Numbered from the stretch's first letter, positions 33,373-44,804 are shown. The stretch: DNA of 64,000 nt from Ascarosepion bandense (GCA_037127315.1 JBBBDQ010001123.1:643501-707500), one strand, 5' to 3'. Translations and numbers: made by a program. Notes: generated by a model from the letters alone, not told the origin.

Positions 33373-33487
33373 TACCGCAGAAAGCAATGGCAACCTACTG
33401 CGGGATAATCTTCTGCCCAGTCAATCATGTCTCTTTTGAGACATGATCACCCAAGCATGTATCACGTATGGCACTTAACTGACTGAC
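33373..33487 (+). repeat. tRNA-headed SINE, 3' tail only
   Basis: Begins at 'taccgcagaaagcaatggca' and ends 'tatggcacttaactgactga'. Head and core are lost. Confidence 0.8.
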
Positions 33488-33492
33488 CATTT

Positions 33493-33680
33493 GATCTGAT
33501 TTTAAAACAAAAAAATATTACTTCATTAGTTAGTGGTAAGGAGTGTTCTAGGAAAAGAAAGAAAAGGTTTATGTTAACAACCTAACTTTATATAGTTACC
33601 AGTTGACTGATTTTCTGGTATTTTTTTTAACCAATTCACCCCAACCAAGGCAATAATGCCACTGTGAGTTTTACTACTTG
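33493..33680 (-). repeat. Fragment shared with the large palindrome at 35.5-36.3 kb
   Basis: 'agtattacttcatta'-like start, 'ggaaaagaaagaaaaggttt' and 'taaccaattcaccccaacca' + 'aggcaataatgccact' match 35590-35760. The last part is, inverted, the 3' end of the Jockey/CR1-like LINE ('ggcattattgccttg'). Confidence 0.7.
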
Positions 33681-35474
33681 GTCACCAAAGACTGCACTGT
33701 AAGCAAGATGCTTTTTTATTCTAAAGAAAGGAGGTGGATGCAAGTTAAATGCCTGCATTTTCTTTATTTAGATTTCTGAAATGCAAAGATTGATAGACAT
33801 GTAAGGCACACTGTTTAATAAATAAAAATCAGGTATCTATTTCAAATACGAATTGCCCCTATAGAAACATTTGTAGTAATAAAAATGTCCATTGATTTTT
33901 TTTTTTTTTTTAGAGATCAGTATAATTTATAAATAATAAATCTTACTGCGATAATAATCTCCTGACTTGATAGATGAACATTTTGAAATAATTGCTTGAA
34001 TAAAAAAAAATTTTAAAGAAATAAAATTTTATATTTCTTCTGAAAAAATTTTAAAAAACAAAAGAAAATATTTAATCAAAAACCTCCATCAATTTTTTTT
34101 CATAAACTGATAATTGACTTTTTTTTGTTTGCTACCTACTGACTTTTTTCCCCTCCCCACCAATCCAACTGATCCTAAAATTTAATTTCTTACTCTATTC
34201 TAAATTTCTCCCTTACTTATATCATTTTCTTTTAACCCAGGAATTTTTTCAGTTTCAAATATTCCACAAATTAAAGGGTAAAAAAAAAATACCAAAATTT
34301 GCTTGCGTTACTGTTATGTTTTAATACAATTTGTTATTCTTTTTTTTCTCAAAAACCTGACATATTTTCAGCTTTATTTTTTGCAGACTAATTAAAAGTG
34401 TTTAACCCCATCTTATATAATCAAGTCAGTTTAATATGGAGCCCACACACATTTGCATGTGGATAATGATAATAAGTAACACAGCCAATGCTGCAGGTGT
34501 CAGGATGCACCCACTTACTACACTCATTTTACTGCAGGGGAGGTACTGCACTTGAGATGGAATCTGTAGGGATCAGTTATCTTTTACCCCTACTTTAAAT
34601 TATTTAATATACAGGTAGAAACACTTCAATATAAGGCTCATATTAGCCATGAATCTCAGAATCCTTCTACTCAGGGTTATTGTTAAATGTCAAAATTCGG
34701 ATTGTGAGAATTCAATTCAATAAATTAAGATATAATCACACAACTGCTTCAGCCATTTAGAATAATCTCATGATTCATTGAAAGAATAAAAAAAACAGTA
34801 GGAAAAGACCAAACAAATAACATTAATTTTATATAATGACAATACAAGAATTTAGTTGAATGTATTGAATGAATAATGTTTTTTTTTTGGGGGGGGGGGA
34901 GTATTAGCAAAGTTATTGCATAGAATATAAACTGTATTGTATATGCATATGGTTACATGTGAAATAGCATGTATATGCATGCATAATAGCAGCGTTAATA
35001 AAAGAAATGTGCAGAATTTAGTTCTTACTGTTGACAGTGGAACCATAGTCTGAGGCGATCTGTTTGTAGTTTGGTCAATGCTGAGTTAAGCATTGCCTTT
35101 GTGTGTGGACACAAATGGAATCTTGAATATCAGCTGCTAAAGTAACAGAGACCTTGATGGCATATGTGAGTCTCTTTCTTAGAGCCAGACTTTGTGATAT
35201 TTATACCTTATCTTTTTTTTTTTTTTAAATCGGCTCCAGAATTATATTATCTTATCTACTCCTAATTGACCCTAAAATACCACTTGGTATGACTACTACT
35301 ATTACTAAGTATGCATGATATTTTGGTGGGATCTACCTAAATTATTATGACTTTCTGATTTGTATTCTATGGATTTGTATTGTATAGTTTATTTGGTGTG
35401 TTTTAAGATGTAAGAGTGAAGTGATATTTTTATATCAATAGAAAGTATCAACACAACTCAGTATGTTTTCAATA
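33681..35474. other. AT-rich sequence, no gene seen
   Basis: Mononucleotide tracts occur, including a T10G11 run near 34880-34900. I saw no recurrent repeat and no domain in any frame. Confidence 0.4.
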
Positions 35475-36345
35475 AGACAATTCAGAATTCTATAAAACAT
35501 TTATTTGATAGCAATAAAATAAAAAAGGTTTGATTGCAGAATGGTACATCTTCTGTTGATCAGAGTCCACATATTCATATTTTGAAACAAAAAAGTATTA
35601 CTTCATTAGGTAGCTGTAGGAAGTCTATTAGGAAAAGAAAGAAAGAAGGTTTCTGTTAAAAAGATGAGTTTATATAGGTACCAGTTGGCTGAAGCTGCTA
35701 GTATTTTATTTTTTTAACCAATTCATCTCTAACAAGGCAATAATGCCACTAAGATGCAAGGGGTACTAGGAGGGAAAGAGAATGAAAAATATTTTAGAAG
35801 AAAACAGAAACCCAATTCTAAACAGAAATCAAAGCATAAAACAAAGAAGGAATGTGAAATGATATCATCTGTGTAGAAAAGCCTAACCCACCATAGTGGC
35901 TTTAATTCCTTGACTTGTCAAGGAATTAAAACCAATTTAGTGAGTTAGGCTTATCTACAGAGACAATATAATTCTTCATTTCACACTCCTTTTTGGTCTT
36001 CTGCCTGTTTCTGTTTTTTTCTAAAATAATTTTCATTCTCTTTCATTCCCAGTAGCCCCTTGCATCTTAGTGGCATTATTGCCTTGCTTGAAATGAATTG
36101 GTTAAAGAAATTAAATACCAGCAGCTTTAACCAACAGGTATCTATATAAACTCATGGTGTTAACAGAAACTTTTCCTAGAACACTCCCTACAGCTAACTA
36201 TGAAGAAATACCTTTTTTGTTTCAAAATATTATGTGAACTCTCTGATCAACAGAAGATGTACCATTCTACAATCAAACCCTTATTTTAATGCTATTAAAT
36301 ACATGTTTTATACAATTGTTATAGATTTATTAAATTGTCTTTAAT
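35475..36345. repeat. Large palindrome, arms about 430 bp, 2-nt loop
   Basis: The centre 'ttccttgac' tt 'gtcaaggaa' (35906-35925) is a perfect hairpin. Outward from it the arms pair almost continuously: 'gcctaacccaccatagtgg' with 'ttagtgagttaggc', 'aatgccactaagatgcaagg' with 'ccttgcatcttagtggcatt', 'gtacatcttctgttgatcag' with 'ctgatcaacagaagatgtac', and 'ataaaacatttatttgatag' with 'ctattaaatacatgttttat'. Each arm contains the terminal motif of the Jockey/CR1-like LINE. No coding sequence. Confidence 0.88.
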
Positions 36346-36632
36346 GACTGTTTTATTTTCTTATTGTTAAAAATATTTTATTTGTAAATTCAAATTCTTT
36401 CTTTAAATCTTTGATATTCTTGTCACAATGGAATGAACTGGTCTGATTGGTGGATTAAGTTTCTGCTGTCACCAATTTGTTTTTTATGGATTACATATTC
36501 ACTTTCAAATTAGATTATATTCCTAATGAAGGCTAAAGAATGGCTTTGCTAAAATAGTGAGATAACAATATCAAACGCAGAAAAAGAGGTTCAATTGTCA
36601 GAAACTTATGGCCACATCAGGCTGAAACACTG

Positions 36633-36654
36633 GTATATATATATATATATATAT
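36633..36654. repeat. Short (TA)n microsatellite
   Basis: It directly abuts the 5S-derived part of the following SINE. Confidence 0.85.
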
Positions 36655-36785
36655 ACAATCACCAAAGTTAAGCAACATCAACCCTGGTCACTACCTAGAT
36701 GGGTGCCTGCTTGGGAATACCAGGTGCTGTAAGCTTGGATGTGTGGGTGGTGCAATGGATAAAGATCCTGATGATCTAACTCTTT
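36655..36785 (+). repeat. Composite 5S/tRNA SINE, truncated copy
   Basis: 5S-like 'caccaaagttaagcaacatc', 'gatgggtgcctgcttgggaa' and 'accaggtgctgtaagcttgg' is followed by a tRNA-like start 'gggtggtgcaatggataa'. It stops before the SINE core, where the 5'-truncated LINE begins. The front of the 5S part is lost to the TA repeat. Confidence 0.75.
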
Positions 36786-36799
36786 AAACTTTCAGCATT

Positions 36800-38014
36800 A
36801 TCTTCACAGTGATTGGCATGTATCTCAGTTTCTTCCTTAAACCGCACATTGAAGGTGGTATTAAATGGGCATGCCTCCCAAAACTACCATACGAACGCAG
36901 GCGTCCCTCAAGGTTCTATCCTAGGTCCCACGCTCTTTCTGATCTACATTAATGATCTTCCCAACACCATTAGATCCCAAGTTGGCATGTATGCCGACGA
37001 CACAACAATCTACTCCCGCATCGATCAGAAACCAGGTCTGGACGACAAAGTGAACCTCGCTGCCGTACTTGAAAGGGACCTCCAATCCCTAGTGGCCTGG
37101 GGTAGGAAATGGCTGGTAAATTTCAATGCCTCTAAAACAAAGCTGTTATCAACTAACCACCATAGACAATCACATCTACCTCCCATTAGCATGGGAGAGG
37201 CTAGCCTCCCAGAGAGTAAAATACTATGCCTCCTTGGCCTTACACTTTAGGCGGACCTCAAATGGAATAACTATATTGAATCCATTGCCAAATCTGCTGC
37301 TATGAAAGTTGGCTCCCTGTGCAGGGCCCTGAAGTTTTTCCCACCTGAATCTATTCTGCACATATACAAATCTACCATCCGCCCGTGTATTGAATATTGC
37401 TGCCATATCTGGTCGGGTGCCCCTGCTGCTCTCCTTGGGCTTCTTGACAAAATACAAAGGAGGATCTGTAACGTGGTTGATACTGACTTGGCAGACCGGC
37501 TGCAGCCGCTCTCTCACCGGCGTGATGTGGCTTCCCTGTGCCTCTTCTACAAGTACTTTCATGGCTTCTGCTCAGATGAGCTTAGATCACTGGTGCTGCC
37601 TAAGCACGAATTTACACGAGATACTAGATTAGCAACTAGGTCCCACCCTTTTACAGTTAAACAAATAAGATGTAACCGTAAATTCTACTCCAACAGCTTC
37701 TTTTCTCACACTTCCCGCCTGTGGAACTCCCTTCCACAAGTCTGCTTTCCCGACAGTTACAATCTCCAAGTGTTTAAATGTAGGGTCAATAGACACCTCC
37801 TATCACACTAACTCCCAACTATTCTGACAACACTCTCATCTACCCAACCCTCATTCTCGGTATCCATTCTCGGTATCCTTACCAGCCTATCACCCACCCT
37901 CTGACATTTCCTATATTTAATCATCCTTTCTCCACTCTACGTAGCCCCCTGCGCTGTAGTGGCAGTGACATGCCTTGCTCGGGATGAAATGCTTATAAAA
38001 AAAAAAAAAAAAAA
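36800..38014 (+). pseudogene. Jockey/CR1-like LINE, 5'-truncated, nearly intact C-terminal half
   Basis: A single reading frame covers 36813-37811 except for one TAG at 37248-37250. RT motifs are present in order: 'GVPQGSILGP', 'FLIYINDLP', the catalytic 'YADDTT', then 'GRKWLVNFNASKTK'. The post-RT part has 'ESILHIYKSTIRPCIEYC', 'LLDKIQRRICNV', 'RLQPLSHRRDVASL' and 'HTSRLWNSLP'. A 3' UTR with the 'gtagtggcagtgacatgcct' motif and an A-tail at about 37998-38014 complete it. The first RT blocks and endonuclease are missing. The high GC and one stop mark it as the youngest LINE copy here. Confidence 0.85.
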
Positions 38015-38394
38015 TTTTCTGATTGCTTGTCCAAACTTTTCTTACCAAATGTCATATGTTTAGCGAGTGAAGTTTTTGTGAGATTTGGGCAACACTTCAT
38101 AGAGTGCAGTGATAAATTAGGATTATCCCTGTTGTAGAGATCTGAAAATTCATTATTTGTGTAAGAGTTTGTTTCTATGACAGATTTTTGACTTTAGGTA
38201 GGTTTCCTTCTGAGAGATGAGCTCTTTGTTTATACCCTGGACTTTTTGGTCTCATATTGTTCCCATGAGTGACACACAGGTCCAAATGTACACCCAAAGT
38301 TGCCTGGCACATCGTGTAAAATATTTTCTGATAGGGTTCTAAAGCCTGCAGGGGATCGTTCATGACCTCATAATAAAGCAATCATACTGTCATA
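38015..38394. other. Unassigned sequence
   Basis: About 380 bp with no recurrent repeat. A minus-strand frame at 38175-38381 has no recognised domain. Confidence 0.3.
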
Positions 38395-38720
38395 TACCAA
38401 ATTTTTTGGCCATTGTACATGCATGCCTTCTTCAGGAGAATCGAAATTTTGAACCAAATCAGTTATTTAGACCATGGCATGGATTGTTCTAGTTCCATAT
38501 GCTATTCCACCTTTGGATATCTCAGTTTCGGTTAATTCCTTTTAAGAACTCAATTTCCGAGTTTTTGTTCACCTCTGCTGTAGCCAGATATTGAACTCAC
38601 AAATCCTTGGCTCAAGTTACCTTTTTCCTTTTTGTATTACTTCAATCAACACTTTTATACACATATGAATATGACAATAAAGATGAGAACAATAGTCTAG
38701 ATAATGTAAATAGTTACAAC
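38395..38720. repeat. Family P repeats, two inverted fragments
   Basis: 38395-38630 matches family P on the plus strand ('ggccattgtacatgc', 'cttcttcagg', 'gctgtagccagatattgaac'). 38655-38720 matches its start inverted ('aataaagatgagaacaatag', 'aatgtaaata'). The same plus/minus pairing occurs at 53935-54465. Confidence 0.6.
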
Positions 38721-38799
38721 AGCTCATCTCAGAAATATAACCAAAAATTTAATAACATTAACCCCACAATAGATTTCACCTATGAATCTAACAGCACTT

Positions 38800-39330
38800 T
38801 ACCCATCTAAGATATCATGCTATATAGAACTAATAATGATCTTCATTTGAAGTTTTATAGAAAATCTACCAACAAGAATGACCTTATCAATTTCTATTCT
38901 CACCACTGCAACAGGATAAAATTGGGAATAATCATAAGATTCTATTTAAGTGAACTGAGAATCTGTTGCCCCAATACTTATCTAAAGAAATATACATAGA
39001 AAACACTTTCAAACTCTTCTAATATATTCATCACTTCATCCACAATGCTAAGAGGAAGGTATACAAAATATACAACCACAAAAAAAGATAATGACATTAT
39101 TAATAACCGCAATAAACTAGATAAAATCAGATATATAATACTACCTACCAACGTCTTAACATTTACTATCCAAAATAATTCATCTTAACAATATTAAAAG
39201 AATTACAAACACATCCAAAATTATTATAGATCAGAATAAAAAATATCGTAATAATTCTGAAAGAGATATATATCAAATAAACTGTCACAACTGCTCCTTA
39301 TATATATATATATATATATATATTGTTAAA
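38800..39330 (+). pseudogene. Penelope-like element: RT C-terminus to GIY-YIG junction
   Basis: The frame at 38817-38999 reads 'HLKFYRKSTNKNDLINFYSH' + 'HC' and 'YLSELRICCPNTYL', matching the PLE RT end ('t.yRKpt.t..yi.f.SHH...k...i.....RaLriC'). Downstream, broken frames give a 'KRKVYKIYN' block and then 'NCHNCSLYIY' at about 39283-39310, which fits the 'ipC..C...YvGeT' start of the endonuclease. The frame then dissolves into a (TA)n microsatellite, so the endonuclease is lost. Confidence 0.65.
39298..39323. repeat. (TA)n microsatellite inside the PLE relic
   Basis: The TA run begins exactly where the PLE endonuclease motif should continue. Confidence 0.9.
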
Positions 39331-40654
39331 GAGGCAATATGGGTTGTTTTTTCAATATTGCTTGTAGATGTTATTAGTTTAATTCTAGGGGTTTGGATAA
39401 AAGAAATTAACTTCACTTTCTACTGCAATAAAGTATGTCTCCCCAAAAGGAGAGAAACTTCCCCAATATCAAGCAAAAATTTGGAGATTTTACAAAAAGC
39501 GTGTAGACTAAAATAACTCAGATGGCGGGGGAGGGATTCTTTTTATTCTTCTCTCCATGCAAGGGGAGTTAACTCGTCACTTAATCCATCCGGGTCAATT
39601 TGTCTTCATAATGCCATTTTCACTTGATAACGGAGCCACATTAAATGACTTCTTGTACCTGGAGCTAAAATTAGTCATAACCAACAGATAATTTTAAGCA
39701 CTATGAGACAATAGCCACATGGATATAAGCATTATTTAAAGGTATTCAGAATCTGGACTGAAGCTGTTCATATTCATTTCAAAAAGGCATTACTCTATTT
39801 CTCCCTGTGCTCTTTCTTATCATCAGATTTCTTGATTAAAATATAACATTTATGATATAGAAATATATCTTGTGGGTACATATGTTTGAGTTGACATCCC
39901 TGTTATATTTTTTTAAAACAGCAAAATTAGTGTTGACCATCAGGGAAATCACACCTTTATCTTAAGTAGGCCGAACCAGTTAGACTAAATGAATCAGTCA
40001 TGATGAAAACATGGAATACAGTTTCAGTTACTGTTTAGAACATTTTTCTTTAGTAAGACTTCTTGATCTAGGCCAGTTGACATTAATTTCACTGTTTAAA
40101 CTCAAACGCACATACCCATGTAATATGATATTTATAAAGAAATAATATTGGATTAAAAATATCCCTTCACTGCATAGAAATATACCATAATGAGTAATAG
40201 AATTTAGCAGGTAAATCAACACTAAAACTACTTATTCTTATGCATATATATTATCCAGGCTGTAATAACAGTAAAAGTTGAAACATCCATTGTCAACCTC
40301 GACAAAATTTAGCCTATTTTGGTCTGGCTCTGTTTTCCTAGAAATTTTTAGCCATTTCTAGAGCAGTCAGTCTGAAGAGAGGATACAGGATGTTAGACTA
40401 AAATTAGACACAGGTGATTGAAGTTCACATTCTATGGCATCTTACGCAAAAGAGAGAGTGAGACAATATCAGTCAGGTAAGGGAAAGAAAGAACTTAAAA
40501 TATAGACAGCTTAATGTATCTAGAAATAAATTCTCTTTTTATTCATTTCTTTGTTATACAGACAGCCAAAAATGATAAAGTGATTGGTATGAAATATCTG
40601 AACAGCGTATATTAGATAAAAATTGTGAAAACCATTTGAATATTTAAATTTTGT
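39331..40654. other. AT-rich sequence, no gene seen
   Basis: No recurrent repeat or coding motif was seen. The minus-strand frame at 40028-40222 has no domain. Confidence 0.4.
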
Positions 40655-41260
40655 GGTAAATTTTCGTTTTAGGTCCTGAAGGCTTTTCCTGCTTCAAATT
40701 TATCCAAAATTTCTGTGCAAATGTATATGCTGAACTCAAATCAACAATTAGTTATTGAAGAAACCTACCTTTTTTTATTTGAAAGTCAATAAAAAAACGC
40801 ACTTTTTCTCTCCTGTAACTCTCACGAAGTCATGTAATTAACTGCAGAATGACTTACTGCGTAGGCAACAAATTTCGGTCAATTTACTTCCTTTACTGAA
40901 ACTTCCGGCTATTTACTTCCTGTAATGAAAGTAATAAGCATAGAAATACAATAGCTTATTACTTTCATTACAGGAAGTAAATAGCTGGAAGTTTCAGTAA
41001 AGGAAGAAAATAGACCGAAATTTCTTGTCCTACACGGAAAGTCATTCAACAGTTAATTACATGACTGCATTAGAGTTACGGGAGACAAAATGTAGTTCAA
41101 TTTTTTTTTTTATAGATGTTCAGATCAAAAAGGTAGGTTTCTTCAATAACTAATTGTTGATTTGAGTTCAGCATATACATTTGCACAGAAATAATGCTAT
41201 CTTGGATAAATATAAAGGGGGGAAAAAGCCTTCAGGACCTAAAACAAAAATTTACCAATT
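40655..41260. repeat. Large palindrome, arms about 285-305 bp, 14-nt loop
   Basis: Outer ends are 'ggtaaattttcgttttaggt' and 'acctaaaacaaaaatttacc'. Inner stems are 'acttcctgtaatgaaagtaa' (ending about 40939) and 'ttactttcattacaggaagt' (starting about 40954). Pairing is nearly continuous, for example 'atatgctgaactcaaatcaa' with 'ttgatttgagttcagcatat'. No transposase or frame is present. A fold-back MITE or an inverted duplication would explain it. Confidence 0.9.
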
Positions 41261-42387
41261 TTGTTTAGTGTTTTTTTTGGGGTTTTTTTTTCCATTTCAT
41301 TTCACTCTGTATGAGCATTTCCAAAACAAATGAAAAAATAGGATTTAAAATTTTATAATACTGTGCTTTTGAAAAAAAAACAATATGGCAAACCGATGCC
41401 AAAATGTCCAAATATAAATAATTCTGCTTTTTTATGGGTACCATGCTGATTAATTTCTTGTAGAAAGATTTGATGATCAATACCTGTGGGTAACTTATTA
41501 CTGAATTAAATGAATTATTGCTGAATTAAATATACAATATTCAAGAAAAAAAAATTTCTCCAATGTGTCTTCACAAATATATATATATATTTTTTAAATA
41601 GCAGAATTTGATTCTTTCTTTCATTCTTCAAGTTTCCAATTAATATTCTAGATGGCTTATTTTCATTCAGGAAGAACCGAAAATCCAAAGATGGCCAAGC
41701 AAAGAACTGAAGATTTGAAACATTTTTTTTTTCTCCCAAAATTACAAAAAGGAATGAATGTGTGCGATGAAACCAGCAAATTCTTTCACAGTCAGAAACA
41801 ACTAACCAGTCCCCGATTGGTATGAGGAAAATTTTAACCTTATTTGGCAAGGACATTTTATTTCTGGATGTCATGTGAATACCTCAACATTCAGAAGAAA
41901 GCATGGTGTGTAAGACCAAAGCCTGTCCTTAGTCTAAGTAGATACCTAGGCATAATAAAACACGTCTTTTTGGCAGATAAAAAAAAAAATGCTTTTAGAT
42001 AGATGGTGTGGAACAAAGAATTTAAATGTTCCTTTTTTGCTTTTTTTTTTTTTTTTTCTCGAATAGTTAAACTAGTCCAGTAAAACTACTAGCTAAATTA
42101 CAATGGATGTAAATTATACTACTAAAAATGCTTAGTAATTCTGCTATTAAATGCTTAGAATGCTTTGGCTATAGCAGTGCTGTGTTCTAATTCAGTAGAT
42201 GTAGTGATTATAATATAGTGGAATGAGCCTTTCAAATTAATCTCCTCATTTTTGTTGTTTTAATCATGTTTTGGTTGCTTTATTCTCCAGCCTTCTTTAA
42301 GCCTTTGTTACATTTAGTAACTTTCTACACACTTTGAATTTTATTTATTCCACAGTGTTGTATGCTTTTCTCATTTCACTACCTGTA
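41261..42387. other. AT-rich sequence, no gene seen
   Basis: Homopolymer tracts near 41273-41291 and 42041-42058. The minus-strand frame at 41515-41874 has no domain and contains long A/T-driven Lys, Phe and Ile runs. Confidence 0.4.
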
Positions 42388-42560
42388 GTGGATGTGCAGG
42401 TGGTGCAATGGTCAGTGGCTCAAAATGAAAATTCGAAGAGCCAAGTTCAAATTTCAGTTGCGTTTTTTACAGAGACTTATACACAAATACCCTTGAGAAA
42501 GATATGAATTCATCCCCTCCCTCATCTGTGGGTTAAATTGTATTAGAAAGAAAATCGTTG
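42388..42560 (+). repeat. tRNA-headed SINE, degenerate
   Basis: Head 'ggtggtgcaatggtcagtgg', B-box relic 'caagttcaaatttc', and core 'acccttgagaaagatatgaa' and 'tgtgggttaaatt'. The head matches the composite 5S/tRNA family better than the simple SINE, but no 5S part precedes it. Confidence 0.65.
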
Positions 42561-42734
42561 TTATTCTCAAAAAAAATTGTTAATGCACAATTCACTAAAA
42601 AAAAAAAAATTAAAAACAAATTAAAAATCCATATTTTTACAATTCAAAATATGTTTTCAATTTTAAATAACCTAGAAAGGGTTGATAATACATAAAAAAT
42701 CAATCACTTAATCTCTACCTGTAATGTTGAATTT

Positions 42735-42980
42735 AGATAGATAGAGGATGTAATGTTTAGTGGCTTAAAATGAGAAATCAGTGAGCCAAGTCTGAATTTC
42801 AATTGAATTTGTTGCATTCACCAACATACATATCTTTTTGTTTTAAACATACTTATCTGTTCTTTCTTGACTTTAGCTATGGGTTAAGTAATAAAGCAAA
42901 CTATACTCTTCAGCCTTGGTTGGTAACCAGCTGAGGAGAAGGATAACTGTGAATTTGAAACCAGTTGGGCATGTGACTCA
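42735..42980 (+). repeat. tRNA-headed SINE, degenerate
   Basis: Head 'ggatgtaatgtttagtggct', B-box relic 'caagtctgaatttc', core 'agctatgggttaagtaat' and part of the tail 'agccttggttggtaaccagc'. It leads directly towards a minisatellite. Confidence 0.6.
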
Positions 42981-43040
42981 ACTCCATCCTGTAAAAATTG
43001 GAAGCCATACATCAATTACTAGCCTGTTGACAGTTGTAGA

Positions 43041-43216
43041 CTTGAGATCTGTGGCTGCATACCCTCAGCAAGTCTACAGAACTTGAGAGATGTGAACCCA
43101 TACTACTCAGGACATCTGCAAGTCTTGAGAGCTGTGGCATCATACTTCTCAGGGAGTTCACGGGATTTGAGATTTGTGGTCCCACATTCTTCACTGGAAT
43201 TTACAGAACCTGAGCA
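43041..43216. repeat. Minisatellite, about 42-bp unit x 4
   Basis: Units begin 'cttgagatctgtggc', 'cttgagagatgtgaa', 'cttgagagctgtggc' and 'tttgagatttgtggt' at spacings of about 41-43 bp. Because the period is close to a multiple of three, a minus-strand frame (43012-43194) shows a 14-residue periodicity. It has no support as a protein. Confidence 0.75.
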
Positions 43217-43427
43217 AATATTGATTTCTAAAATTCCTTCAGAATGACACTTGTGGCTGAAACATTACAATTAAAATGGCAAAGATTCAGAATTTCATCC
43301 CAAAGAATCATTGTAGAAATGGAAGAAAACTGCATTTTGGCAATTTTCCAAGAGTTTGGTTGCTTGAATTTTATCAGTAGTGAATAATTATTCTGCATGC
43401 ATAAAATAAGTTTCAAAATAGTTTTTT

Positions 43428-43470
43428 AATTAAATTAATTAATTAAATTAATTAATAGTTTTTTAATTAA
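43428..43470. repeat. Short tandem TTAATTAAA array
   Basis: Overlapping TTAAT and TTAATTAAA units, flanked by 'atagttttttaattaa' on both sides. Confidence 0.7.
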
Positions 43471-43574
43471 TTGCTTAAAGTAAATCTTACACTGTCAGAT
43501 TGAAATATGCAAGTTAATGTTTTTACAATAAACCAAGTAATGTTGAATATGTTTTTTTTTTTGTTTTTTTTTAA

Positions 43575-43860
43575 TATTAATGCCATATCTGGTCTGGGCT
43601 TCTGCTATATACTTAGAAATTCTTGATAAAATCCGCAATTCTATTTGTCCTGACCTGGCATCTCAGCTTCTGTCATTTTTCCACTTTCCTCTATCTTTTC
43701 TATAAATATTCTGTCGTAATTGTTCTGATGAGCTTTCTTCTTCAGTAAATTTACAAATTTAAACACATCTAGCAATTTCAACTGTAAAATAATGAAGCCT
43801 TGCTGCAAATCTACCGCACTTAAATTCATAGCACAAAGGAAAGTTTATCAGAACAATTAC
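43575..43860 (+). pseudogene. Jockey/CR1-like LINE, very decayed C-terminal fragment
   Basis: Nucleotide traces follow the 37.4-37.8 kb copy: 'tgccatatctggtctgggct', 'gaaattcttgataaaatccg', 'cctgacctggcatctcagct', 'tctgatgagctt'. Frames are destroyed. Confidence 0.55.
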
Positions 43861-44149
43861 CATCCAATTATTTATAGAAAAAGCAGAGGAAAGCTATATT
43901 ACAGTGGTGTGAAAGTGATTCATATCATTGAATTTATTTATAAATAAAAAATTGTTTCAGTTTTGCTAATATAACTTGACATACAATACCGGCCATAATT
44001 ATTAGGCTACCCCAGTTTTTTAAACGAAACGATGCATTCCATGCTATTTTTTAGTACTTATCGGCAAGTGGATAATTCTAAATGAAAATATAATGGTTCT
44101 TTTGTTATCATTACTTATCAAAATTTACCCATCGCACGCTGTAGATTTG

Positions 44150-44151
<2 letters not shown>

Positions 44152-44191
<40 letters not shown>
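44152..44191. repeat. (TA)n microsatellite between duplicated halves
   Basis: Lies exactly between the two direct copies inside the Tc1-like element. Confidence 0.9.
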
Positions 44192-44192
<1 letters not shown>

Positions 44193-44500
44193 CCAGTTTT
44201 TTTAAACGAAATGATGCATTTCATACTATTTTTTAGTATTTATTGCCAAGTGGATAATTCTAAACAAAAATAGAATGGTTCTTTTGTTATTATTACTTTG
44301 CAAAATTTTACACGGCAAGGAAGCAAAGATGAACTCATCCAAATCATCCTAAATTTTCCTAAATCATCCTAAATTTTCTTCATTCTTTCATTGATGAAAC
44401 TGCAATATAGGTAATTATTAAATATTTTTAAATTCATTTGATGCACATGTTTTTGTGCAGTATTAACAAAATAACCATTCTATTTTCATTTACAATTATT

Positions 44501-44804
44501 CAGTCAGTCAAGTGCCATACGTGATACACGCTTTGGGCGATCATGTCTCGAAAGAGACATGACTGACTGTGCAGAAGGTTATCTCGCAGTAGGTTGCCAT
44601 TGCTTTCTGCAGTAGGCTGGTTGCTGGCCAAGGCTATAGAACCCAATCTGTCCTGTTATTTGACCCATAGCTGGAGGGAAGAGACGGATTAATACCTTTC
44701 CCAAGAGTATTCGTGTGTAAGTGAATACAAGGAATTCAACTGGAATTCGAACTTGGCCAGCCGATTTCTCGTTCCAAGTTGATATTCACTGCACCACAAT
44801 GCAC
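44501..44804 (-). repeat. tRNA-headed SINE, full-length, well preserved
   Basis: Complete from 'cagtcagtcaagtgccatac' to the head 'cactgcaccacaatgcac'. On the minus strand, the A-box region 'gtgcattgtggtgcagtg' and B box 'agttcgaattcc' are intact. Best copy for a consensus. Confidence 0.88.

Noticed and set aside
41515..41874. Minus-strand 119-codon open frame
   Set aside because: Composition follows local A/T bias with no motif or homologous copy.
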